Position numbers and translations under genes: made by a program. DNA of 64,000 nt from assembly GCA_013396655.1 (NCBI GenBank), contig WBMV01008435.1:372001-436000 (forward strand). The letters run 5' to 3'. The DNA is from Campylorhamphus procurvoides (lineage: Eukaryota > Chordata > Aves > Passeriformes > Dendrocolaptidae). Within the stretch, counting starts at the first letter, position 1. Every line of letters begins with the position of its first letter. This document shows positions 40,301 to 46,975 of this stretch, piece after piece. The notes beneath the pieces were generated by a model. The model worked only from the letters and a program-made list of their open reading frames with translations. It ran no database searches and was not told the DNA's origin.

Positions 40301-42900
40301 TATATTTGCACAGGACATCTCAGCTTGTCTGGATAACAGTTACCCGTTTCATCCCTTGTTGTTCGTGAGATTAAATGATGCAAGTACTTGATTTAATATA
40401 ATTCAGCAAAACAAGTATGTTTTTTCCTTCTTTCAAGAATTATTTCCTATAAAAACCAAACAAGTTAGCAGGAAGTTTTTATGAGAATGTTTGCAGCCTG
40501 CAAAGACCAGAACAGCAGAAGATAAGTAGAATGGAGTACGTGCAAAGCATACAGGCTGCTACATACAAACTGGGAGGTACTAGAAACATGCAGGGGTTAC
40601 ATGATAACCTTCAGAACAACTTTTAAGATAAATCCATGAAACATCCTCAGTATACACCTGGATAGACCACACCTTTTGTATGTCTGGGAGCAATACTAAC
40701 AGGTGTTTACGCTTCCTTTTACTTCTACCTAGTCTTGAACTTGCAGGTGAAACTGAATTGCTTGCTAGAAAATTAAGAAACTGTATGCATTGCTAATAAC
40801 AAATAAGAATCAATGTGTTACTATCAGCTTTACTTAGAAGAAAAGATCTTTATAAGGACAGTATTTCAGTCACAGCTTCTCATTGTCATTCTTGCATGAA
40901 TCATCACCAAACTCAATTTCTGGCATATCCTGATTTTGCCACAGAGTGAAACAGTGTCCATTCTTCTCCAAGAAAAGATGAGATGAGGCATTCTGCTCTT
41001 CCTGCTCAAGTCATGCCTTATGTCTGTCACATTAATTGAAAATATGCAATTTAGATTCAGATCCAATGAGTGAAGCCATGATAATGAGTCTTACAGACAC
41101 TCTGGGGTGCACTGAATCACTGACCCACAACAGTAACAGATAGATGCATTAAAATCCTTTATGCACTTTCTATTCAAGCCCAGGCCAGCTGCTATCAGCT
41201 CTTTCATTACCACCTCTTGCCAGGCTGGACATATTTGACCTCTCCTGGAGTTTCAGTCTGCTATACTTTTTGTCATTAACTTGACAGGCCAAAAACATGT
41301 CCAAACCATTTACTCTCTTGCTTTCTGATAGTATAATAGAAGTCCCCTTGTTATTCTTGAGCCAAACTTAACTTTCAGGACAAATTTTACTGAGTTCAAA
41401 AATTTCCTTGAACACTGCCAAGAAACAAAAAGAATTTTTATTTTTTTCCCCTCTACAGTCACTGTTAGATCAGTTCTGACTATCTGGAGACTTACTGAAC
41501 TGGTATCATCTTGCGATACTGTAGACTCAATTGCTGTTTAAAACTTAGAGTGTTCCTAACTAAGGCTTCTACCTAGGAAGAGCTTAGTTTCAATGGGCTG
41601 AGCAGGTCATCAAGCAGACAAGCAGAAGAATGAGATTCTATTTGTCAGCTGTGCTGTTGTTCTGCTGTATGATGGTCTTGGATAAAACAAGTATCTGAAC
41701 ATAGATATGGCTTTTCCATATGTGAAATAGTACTGGTGATTTTAAAAAAAGTGTCTTAAGTAAAGCATGTGAAACCAAGCTGCTCAGAATTACATATTAC
41801 TGAAATTATGGCCCAAAATACTAATTTTCAGTGGATCTGGAGACTGACCAGCTATCTGGAGGCTGACACAGATAGTTATTCCCACAGCCTCCCTACAGAC
41901 CACACAAACAGAAACTCCTCCCCTGGTGGCTCGGTCACTCAGCACAGGTCTCCTGCTCTTAGTCCACAACTCTGGCCTGACGTTCATTTTTGGGACCGAC
42001 TGTATAAAAAGCCTATGAAGATTTTACTGTCCAAGGCAAAGAAGACGTTTGTGCATAGTTACTTTTTATCCATATTGGTTCCTGCTTCTTTTCTGATGTA
42101 ACAGGTGTGTATACAAAATCAGATCTAATGGCTCAGGTGGCAACAGCAGCAGTAGCAGCCAGAGCAAATTTCTGATTAACTTGCACCTTGGTATGGGAAG
42201 GAAAAGGACAGGAGGCAGTAATTGTGCTTTATGTGAGAACAGTGAATCTCTCCAACCCTAACCAGTGTCGCTGTACAGCTGCAAAATAAGACTGCTTACC
42301 TCATCCTTTACGCTCTTCCCTTTCCCACCTGTTACCTGCACCCTTTGCCTTGGTTACACTAACACATACGGCTCTGCAGGGCCACGGTCTCCTACAGAAT
42401 TATTACTCTGGAGACACACATTAAGTCTTACCTTGGGAGTAAGTGTGGCTGTGGCTCGGGCACCGACATCTAGTTTAAAAAAAAAATTAAAAAAAAGGTA
42501 TGGTTAAAAGGAGAAACTACGGCAGCCAACCGAATCTGCCTTTGCCTACAAGTGTCCTGCAATCACCCCTTCCTCCCAAGGCCCTCCTACAGCAGGGCGC
42601 GGCTGGAGGGGGCGCGGAGCGGCCGCGGCTTTTCGCTAGCGGGACGCGACCACCGCCCCGCCCCGGGGGCTGAGCCCTCGGTCCCCCGTGGGCAGATTCC
42701 CTGGTCCCCCGTGGGCAGACCCCCGTTCCCCCGTGGGCAGATCCCCTGGTCCCCCGTGGTCAGAGCCCTCGGTCCCCTGTGTGCAGATCCCGTGGTCCCC
42801 TGTGTGCAGACCCCCCGTTCCCCCGTGTGCAGACCCGCACTCACGCTGCCCTCCCCAGCTCCCGCAGCAGGCTGGCCGCCCGCGCCCGCCCCGCCGCCAT
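25305..42900 (-). CDS. ADHFE1: ADHFE1, mitochondrial hydroxyacid-oxoacid transhydrogenase (iron-containing alcohol dehydrogenase 1)
   Basis: Complement join of 42845-42900, 42432-42469, 40156-40199, 39214-39267, 38196-38350, 37829-38025, 37365-37442, 36123-36228, 34733-34885, 33540-33638, 32510-32588, 32274-32370, 29043-29200 and 25305-25388: 1398 nt, 465 residues, against 467 in human. The family enzyme transfers hydride from 4-hydroxybutyrate to 2-oxoglutarate, giving succinate semialdehyde and D-2-hydroxyglutarate, in the mitochondrial matrix. Visible features are an Arg-rich presequence ([20 protein letters not shown]), the nucleotide-binding VAVGGGS (GGGS at residues 136-139), TTSGTGSE (about 184-191) and the Fe-ADH signature ending NSGFDVLCHALE. 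Metal ligands by family pattern are D240, H244, H328 (CHGMSYP) and H355 (PHG). The protein ends ASMKLY, as in human. The start has a good context (G at -3 and +4). Nothing is broken. VXN lies downstream and RRS1 upstream on the same strand. Confidence 0.97.
25389..29042. other. ADHFE1 intron 13
   Basis: No further ADHFE1 exon is needed or seen. A 171-codon ATG-started frame occurs on the plus strand at 25604-26119, antisense to the gene; it resembles no family I know. A GC-richer patch lies at 26440-26600. Confidence 0.7.
29043..29200 (-). CDS. ADHFE1: ADHFE1 coding exon 13
   Basis: 158 nt, acceptor ATTTTAG, donor GTAAGA. It encodes [40 protein letters not shown] and [13 protein letters not shown], the helical C-terminal domain. 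Confidence 0.95.
32274..32370 (-). CDS. ADHFE1: ADHFE1 coding exon 12
   Basis: 97 nt, acceptor CCCCAG, donor GTAGGA. It encodes [20 protein letters not shown] then [13 protein letters not shown]355 in PHG is the probable fourth metal ligand. Confidence 0.95.
32510..32588 (-). CDS. ADHFE1: ADHFE1 coding exon 11
   Basis: 79 nt, acceptor GTTCCAG, donor GTAAAG. It encodes [20 protein letters not shown] then NVDHSLV. H328 in CHGM is the probable third metal ligand. Confidence 0.95.
33540..33638 (-). CDS. ADHFE1: ADHFE1 coding exon 10
   Basis: 99 nt, acceptor GCACAG, donor GTGAGT. It encodes [20 protein letters not shown] then [13 protein letters not shown], the start of the second Fe-ADH signature. 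Confidence 0.95.
34733..34885 (-). CDS. ADHFE1: ADHFE1 coding exon 9
   Basis: 153 nt, acceptor GTTAG, donor GTAATG. It begins [20 protein letters not shown] and continues to [11 protein letters not shown]244 of CHALE is a metal ligand by family pattern. Confidence 0.95.
36123..36228 (-). CDS. ADHFE1: ADHFE1 coding exon 8
   Basis: 106 nt, acceptor TTGCAG, donor GTGAGT. It encodes [20 protein letters not shown] then [15 protein letters not shown]. It contains the first part of Fe-ADH signature 1, including the metal ligand D240. The Cys codon after it is split over the junction to exon 9. Confidence 0.95.
37365..37442 (-). CDS. ADHFE1: ADHFE1 coding exon 7
   Basis: 78 nt, acceptor TTTTAAG, donor GTGAGA. 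It encodes [20 protein letters not shown] and [14 protein letters not shown] is the second cofactor-contact loop of Fe-ADH enzymes. Confidence 0.95.
37829..38025 (-). CDS. ADHFE1: ADHFE1 coding exon 6
   Basis: 197 nt, acceptor TTCCAAG, donor GTAAAG. It encodes [20 protein letters not shown] followed by [20 protein letters not shown] and ends VPLKPLIA. It carries the nucleotide-phosphate binding GGGS motif. Confidence 0.95.
38196..38350 (-). CDS. ADHFE1: ADHFE1 coding exon 5
   Basis: 155 nt, acceptor GTTGTAG, donor GTACTA. It encodes [20 protein letters not shown] through [10 protein letters not shown], the N-terminal Rossmann-like part of the Fe-ADH fold. Confidence 0.94.
39214..39267 (-). 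CDS. ADHFE1: ADHFE1 coding exon 4
   Basis: 54 nt in phase 0-0 encode [18 protein letters not shown], nearly the human sequence. The acceptor is TTTTTTTGTAG with a short pyrimidine tract. CR1-derived sequence starts only about 20-35 nt into the intron, so the branch point probably lies in or beside the repeat. Donor GTAAGC. Confidence 0.94.
39287..39998 (+). mobile_element. CR1 LINE, 5'-truncated copy with reverse-transcriptase ORF remnant
   Basis: The sequence from about 39287 to the terminal TTCCAACCTAGTTTATTCTATGA follows CR1 through the end of ORF2 and the 3' UTR. The frame at 39392-39688 includes the typical [19 protein letters not shown] and [15 protein letters not shown] segments, then a stop in what should be LIALYNYLK. 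It is therefore a dead 5'-truncated copy. It lies in ADHFE1 intron 3, antisense to the gene, and its left end is about 20-35 nt from the exon 4 acceptor. Confidence 0.95.
40156..40199 (-). CDS. ADHFE1: ADHFE1 coding exon 3
   Basis: 44 nt, acceptor ATTCCAG, donor GTAGAT. It encodes [15 protein letters not shown]. The DYAFE end, just before the folded catalytic domain, is identical to human, while the linker before it is diverged. Confidence 0.92.
42432..42469 (-). CDS. ADHFE1: ADHFE1 coding exon 2
   Basis: A 38-nt microexon with acceptor AAACTAG and donor GTAAGA. With the two bases of exon 1 it gives [13 protein letters not shown], matching human ACQCPTHSHTYSQ. The acceptor is preceded by a long T-rich tract on the transcribed strand. 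Confidence 0.94.
42470..42844. other. ADHFE1 intron 1
   Basis: A short intron of 375 nt. Its exon-2-proximal end is A/T-rich, while its exon-1-proximal half is CpG-rich and made largely of the 42679-42838 minisatellite. Confidence 0.85.
42679..42838. repeat. Minisatellite, seven copies of a 22-24 bp unit
   Basis: Seven imperfect direct copies of a ggtcccccgtgggcagatcc-type unit. The last copy ends six bases before the ADHFE1 exon 1/intron 1 junction. On the transcribed sense strand each copy has a G4-G6 run. Open frames here translate to Pro-rich repeats and are a consequence of the array, not genes. Confidence 0.92.
42845..42900 (-). CDS. ADHFE1: ADHFE1 coding exon 1
   Basis: It encodes [18 protein letters not shown] plus two bases and has donor GTGAGT. 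The Arg/Ala/Leu-rich segment without an acidic cluster is the mitochondrial presequence, close to human MAAAARARVAYLLRQLQRAA. The frame stays open a little further upstream but contains no earlier ATG there. Confidence 0.94.
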
Positions 42901-42918
42901 CGCCCCGACCCGCGAGCC

Positions 42919-42946
42919 GGGATTGGGATCGGGATTGGGATTGGGG
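42919..42946 (+). repeat. GGGATT hexamer array, G-quadruplex motif
   Basis: Four GGGAT(T/C) hexamers followed by GGGG form an uninterrupted G3-N3 series on the plus strand, the template strand for ADHFE1. It sits 19-46 nt upstream of the ATG. Confidence 0.85.
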
Positions 42947-43179
42947 ACGGGACGGGGCCGGGCCGGCGGCAGCGCCTCCTCCCCCGGCAGGGTTGGGGCC
43001 TCGCTGCAAAACACACGGCACGGAGCCAAGCAGGAGTTGCCGAAGGATAATCAGGACTGCCTGTCATTGCATTCGTGGCGGAAAAATATTAAAAGTAGTG
43101 GGATTGCAGAGCGAAAATAATAAAAAAGCCATGGTACTGAGTATAGGGCGATTTAATTACATACTTTTCAGGCTCTTTT

Positions 43180-43453
43180 AGCGGTGCCCAGCGGCAGGAT
43201 GAGGAGCAATGGCCATAAATGAGAACACAAGTCTCACCTCGACATGAGGAAGCATTTCTTCACATTGAGAGTGACAGAGCATTGGAACAGGCTGCCCAGA
43301 GAGGTCGTGGAGTCTCCCTCTCTGGAGACATTCAAAACCCACCTGGAGGTGTTCCTGTGTAACCTATTTGAGGTGACCCTGCCTTGGCAGGGGGGTTGGA
43401 CTAGATGATCTCCAGAGGTCCCTTCCAACCCTAACAATTCCCACGCTTCTGTG
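43180..43453 (+). mobile_element. CR1 LINE fragment, 3' part
   Basis: It contains the CR1 blocks TTGGAACAGGCTGCCCAGAG, GGTCGTGGAGTCTCCCTCTC and TAGATGATCTCCAGAGGTCC, ending CTTCCAACCCTAACAATTCC. It is 5' truncated and non-coding, and lies between RRS1 and ADHFE1. Confidence 0.94.
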
Positions 43454-43795
43454 AAATTACATGACAAACTACATGCAGGATGGATCCAAATTCTGTAACA
43501 GTATTTTTAAGATGCTCCAAGCTATGCTGCTTAGCTGACAGCAAAGAGTAGTATATCAGTATTAAGCAAAGGTAACAGTGAATTTTGACTGTTATAACAG
43601 GTATAAATATTTTGCCTTTGCATACTGCCGTGTCTTATTATGGAACTGCAACAAAGGTTAATGCATCAAAAAGAGGATTGATTTGCAATTCATTTTTAAA
43701 GGCAGGCAGCTGGTGTACTTTGGGTCTCCAGGAAAGAAAAAGTACTTCTGGTATTGAAGATAACAAAAATTTCCATTTTGTGGACATGTAAGTAT

Positions 43796-43880
43796 CTGGT
43801 ATCCCTGCCCATGGCAGGGGGAGTGGAACTAGATCATGTTAAAGGCCTCTTCCAGCCCAAACCATTCTATGATCCTATGA
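43796..43880 (+). mobile_element. CR1 LINE fragment, extreme 3' end
   Basis: A short copy covering only the last 85 nt or so: CCCTGCCCATGGCAGGGGGA, then CCCAAACCATTCTATGATCC. It belongs to a different copy or subfamily from the element at 43180-43453, whose 3' end differs. Confidence 0.9.
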
Positions 43881-45399
43881 ACAGATCAGCTGAGCTTAAA
43901 AATGACAATTCTGCAAGATGCTGAGCTCTGAAAAGCAGGTTAATTGCCTGACCAGGCCCCCACATGAAGCTGTGAAACCTTCATCCACTTGTGAGAACCA
44001 GGAAGAAGCAGCACCTACACCTCTGCTCAGGTTACCACATCACTGCTGGAAATGCACAAACCACCTGGGATTTTGGTGGAGAGTTTACCAATAACCTCTG
44101 CAGCAGCACAGAATACTTATCAGTGTGTGCATGTGTCAGGAAAGAGCACATCTCTCTCACTGGGCAGGTATAAAACATGCCCTATGGAAATGCCTGGAAG
44201 GAAATTCAGAGGTCTGGAATGTATCCCTAAACAACTTTTTCCACCTGTCCAAGTGTTTTTTGCCTCTGCTTTTGTCTTGATAAGTCCGAACCAGCCTGCA
44301 CAGTGCAGATTGCCCAGCACAGGGGCAAGAAGCATTTCAGAGGCAAAGAACACATGGTTGAGCACTACTCAGTACATCAATGCCACTCAAGCTCCAGTGT
44401 GCACATAACCTTTCTGCCCTTGGCAGCTGCCTTACAGAGGTTTTGCTTTAATCTGCCATCCTAACTGAACTGTCACTGAATAGGACAAGAGAATTGCTGG
44501 AGTCATCCAGCTTTTTCAAAAACTCATTTGCAGTGAGGCATTATAACATCATTAACAATTCACAAAGTTGAAAGTTTGAAAACCTAACTTAACTGAGATT
44601 GCTGAAATTTTGTTTTGCTGTCTTACCAGGGAACAGCATCCTTCCTGTAGGTAAGCCACACATTGGGACAACCCTAATTTTTTTCCTATTTTAAGTGTAG
44701 TGTATGTTACACTACAAAGTTCTGAAGAATAATGTGCAGCAGCCTGAGATCATTTCCACTATCAGCTTTTAAACTGCTTGGTAAAGAAATTAGTTTCTAG
44801 GTAATGATGGATTACTGTTACCATAGTGAGAAATTTAGGTTTTAACTTGCTGTTTAATATAATCATTTTTCTGTTGTATTCAGTGGCTGGTTTTGACTTC
44901 CATTTCTAAGCAGCAGTTTGCTCTAGGAAGTCTGTAAGATTTCTTAGGCCGTGCAATAAATCTCACAGTAAGTTTTCACATTCCTTTTGTAACAGCCTCC
45001 ATAGCAGAGCGGAGCGGCAGAAGCTGACTGAACAGAGCAAGAGCTCCACCGTCAGGCCACTTTCCCAGAGCAGAATACAGCAAGCACATCCTCTTTATCT
45101 GTGGCTGTCACTCCATCAAAGAACAGGTCACAGCTGCGGTCCATCCCCAGTCCCAGCTACCTGGATATAGACAGCTTTGCTCAACTTCAGTCCTGCCTGG
45201 AGATACTACAGGTACTGCCACCCGTAAAGCAACATCACCCGTGAGACACGTCGCTGTGAATCTCCCAGCCTGTGGGGACCCAGGGCTCCCAACCCCCTTG
45301 ATACACCACCAATTTAATTTCCCTTGGACCGAGAACACAGCCCTCCGTGAGTGCCAGCCAAGATCCATAAGCAGGACATTTTAGAAAGGCCAGAGCACA

Positions 45400-45405
45400 T
45401 TTATT
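45400..45405 (-). terminator. RRS1 polyadenylation signal AATAAA
   Basis: A canonical AATAAA on the minus strand, about 120 nt downstream of the RRS1 stop codon, the only such hexamer in that interval. Confidence 0.7.
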
Positions 45406-45521
45406 GACCAGTGTGTCTGTGTATGTGTGTGTGAGCAGAGCGCCGGGCGGGGGGCTGCAGCCGACAGTCCCTTCCCCCGCCTGGGTGGGAATGCCCATCC
45501 CGTGCCGTACCCTGTCCCTCC

Positions 45522-46163
45522 TCACGCCTTCTTCCTCCTGCCGGCTCCGCCGCCCCCTCCGGCCGGCTTTGGCTGTCTCTGCTGCCGCCGTGCCGCGCTG
45601 CTCTTCCCTCCGCGCCCCGGTCGCTGCTGCCGCCGCCCCCGCTTGCCGCGCTGCGCCTGCTTCTTGCCCCGGTGCGCCGCCGCCGCCTCCGCCTCCTCCT
45701 GCCGCATCTGCTTGTTGACGGCGCGGGTGATGTCCAGCACCGGCTTCTTGCTGCCCATGTCCCGCAGCAGCTCCAGCTGCCGGCCGCGCTCCGCCGCCAG
45801 GTCGCCCAGGAGCGGCTCGAAGCGGCGCTTCTTGCCGCCGCTGCGGGAGGGCGGCTCGGCGGGCTCCTTGGGCAGCCGCGGCTGGAAGCGCCCGAGCGAG
45901 GCGGTGGAGACGCGGGCCACGCGTGCGGCGCGGCGCAGCTCGTCGCGGTCCTGGTGCCCCGTGGGGTGCATGGGCAGGGCGGGCGCGCCGCGCTGAGCCC
46001 GCGCCAGGTTGCGCAGCCGGTTCAGNNNNNNNNNNNNNNNNNNNNNNNNNNNNNNNNNNNNNNAACTCCAGCTCCAGCTCCTTCTCCACCGCGATGCTCC
46101 GCCGCTTCTCCGCCTCCTGCTCCTCGGCGGCCGCCAGCACCGCCTCCACCCGCACGGCCGCCA
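45522..46163 (-). CDS. RRS1: RRS1, regulator of ribosome synthesis 1, interrupted by an assembly gap
   Basis: Intronless gene. The N-terminal part (46064-46163) encodes MAAVRVEAVLAAAEEQEAEK then RRSIAVEKELELE, aligning residue for residue with the first 33 of human RRS1. The C-terminal part (45522-46025, 167 residues plus TGA) begins LNRLRNLARAQRGAPALPMH and contains HPTGHQ, STASLGRFQPRLPKE, KKRRFEPLLGD and NKQMRQEEAE, ending in a basic GGGGGAGRRKKA tail. The protein joins RPF2 and the 5S RNP (RPL5, RPL11, 5S rRNA) on pre-60S particles in the nucleolus. The ATG has an ideal GCCATGG context. The two parts are in different frames across the N run, and roughly 150 family residues are absent, so the run is not its true size; the gene itself is probably intact. 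Confidence 0.94.
   Translation of the reverse strand, partial: WRPCGWRRCWRPPRSRRRRSGGASRWRRSWSWSXXXXXXXXXXXXXLNRLRNLARAQRGAPALPMHPTGHQDRDELRRAARVARVSTASLGRFQPRLPKEPAEPPSRSGGKKRRFEPLLGDLAAERGRQLELLRDMGSKKPVLDITRAVNKQMRQEEAEAAAAHRGKKQAQRGKRGRRQQRPGRGGKSSAARRQQRQPKPAGGGGGAGRRKKA
46026..46063. other. Assembly gap (38 N) inside RRS1
   Basis: 38 unknown bases. Judged by the RRS1 family, the true missing segment is of the order of 450 nt, so the gap length is nominal. It lies in the most GC-rich part of the window, where sequencing drop-out is common. Confidence 0.98.
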
Positions 46164-46234
46164 TGGCAGCGGCAGCACGTGGGGGAAGGAGCGCCGCGAT
46201 GCTCCTCCGGGTCAGCGCGCCGGAACTGCACCGC

Positions 46235-46270
46235 GGGGACGGGATGGGAATGGGGCGGGGATGGGACGGG
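46235..46270 (+). repeat. G-tract cluster upstream of RRS1
   Basis: Seven runs of three or four G, separated by one to three bases, on the plus strand (template strand for RRS1). It lies 72-107 nt upstream of the ATG and fits a G-quadruplex motif. Confidence 0.8.
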
Positions 46271-46395
46271 ACAGCCCCGCCCCGGGCACGGCACAGCCCA
46301 GCCCCGGTCCAGCCCATCCCAGCCCCGGTCCAGCCCATGCCAGCCCCGGGCACAGCCCTGGCCCGGGCCCGGCACAGCCCCGAGCACAGCACAGC
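46271..46395. repeat. Degenerate C-rich tandem repeat upstream of RRS1
   Basis: Imperfect copies of a cagccccggtccagcccat-type unit, two of them nearly identical around 46298-46338, merging into cagccccgggcacagcc variants. Open frames through it are low-complexity Pro/Ala/Gly and are not genes. Confidence 0.75.
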
Positions 46396-46559
46396 CCGCC
46401 GCGGGCGGCCCCAGCGCCAGGCCCGCAGGGACGCGCCGTCCAGGGCACAGCCCGAGCCGGCCTGGCCGCCCTTAGGCCCTGCCCCGGGTGCGGGCACAGC
46501 GCACTGGGCCCTGCCAGCAAAACCGTGCTGTGCCGGAGGCGCTTCCGATCCCAGCGTCA

Positions 46560-46975
46560 GTGAGGCTGGAAAATACCTCTGAGATCCTGGAGCCCGGCCT
46601 AGCACCGACCACCACCGTGTCAGCCAGACCAGGGCACTGGGTGCCACCGCCGGTCTGTCCTGGTCTGACCCCCAGGGACAGGGACAGGGAATCCACCACC
46701 TCCCCGAGCAGCCCATCCCAATGTATAATCGCCTTTCTGTGGACATTCCTCCTAATGTCCATCCAGAACCTCTCCTGGCACAGTTTGAGACTCCCCTCTC
46801 ATCCTGTCACTTGTTATGTGGTGAAAGAGACCAAGCCCCACCTGGCTGGACCCTTACCTTCAGGCAGTGGCAGAGAGCAAGCGATAAGGTCATCCCGAGC
46901 CCCCTCTTCTCCAGGCTAAACAACCCCAGATCCTCAGCAGCTCCTCGTAGAACTTACCCTCTAGACTCTTCAGTG
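46560..46975 (-). mobile_element. CR1 LINE fragment
   Basis: The plus strand shows reverse-complement CR1 blocks in order: CCACCACCTCCCCGAGCAGC, TTCCTCCTAATGTCCATCCA, GTCACTTGTTATGTGGTGAA, then TTCTCCAGGCTAAACAACCC and CTCAGCAGCTCCTCGTAGAA. It covers the ORF2 end and the 3' UTR, with no intact frame. It starts about 400 nt upstream of the RRS1 ATG. Confidence 0.93.

Larger units (their letters stand above)
29201..42431. other. ADHFE1 introns 2-12 (non-coding parts)
   Basis: Introns larger than 300 nt are intron 12 (29201-32273), intron 10 (32589-33539), intron 9 (33639-34732), intron 8 (34886-36122), intron 7 (36229-37364), intron 6 (37443-37828), intron 4 (38351-39213), intron 3 (39268-40155) and intron 2 (40200-42431). 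They are AT-rich and hold no recognised nested gene. Only the CR1 copy in intron 3 and short A-rich runs (for example an AAAT-type run at 37491-37508) stand out. Confidence 0.7.
42590..43030 (-). promoter_or_regulatory. CpG-rich promoter and first-exon region of ADHFE1
   Basis: A sharp local rise in G+C and CpG spans the start codon, in an otherwise AT-rich neighbourhood. It runs from intron 1 across exon 1 and about 130 nt upstream. No TATA box is apparent. The transcription start should be just upstream of 42900 on the minus strand. Confidence 0.7.
43031..45399. other. Intergenic region between ADHFE1 and RRS1
   Basis: About 2.4 kb with two CR1 3' ends at 43180-43453 and 43796-43880. The rest is unique AT-rich sequence without a supported gene. 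Confidence 0.7.
45440..46560. promoter_or_regulatory. CpG island over RRS1 and its promoter
   Basis: Extremely GC- and CpG-rich from the RRS1 3' end to about 400 nt upstream of its start codon. This is typical of an intronless housekeeping gene with a broad, TATA-less promoter. Confidence 0.75.

Noticed and set aside
42552..43181. 209-codon and overlapping Pro/Arg-rich frames on both strands
   Set aside because: They are translations of the minisatellite and CpG-rich promoter; they overlap real ADHFE1 exon 1 and have no family similarity.
45235..46746. 503-codon open frame spanning the N run on the minus strand
   Set aside because: It exists only because N codons are read through. It joins the true RRS1 N-terminus to an out-of-frame reading of the C-terminus and GC-rich flanks.
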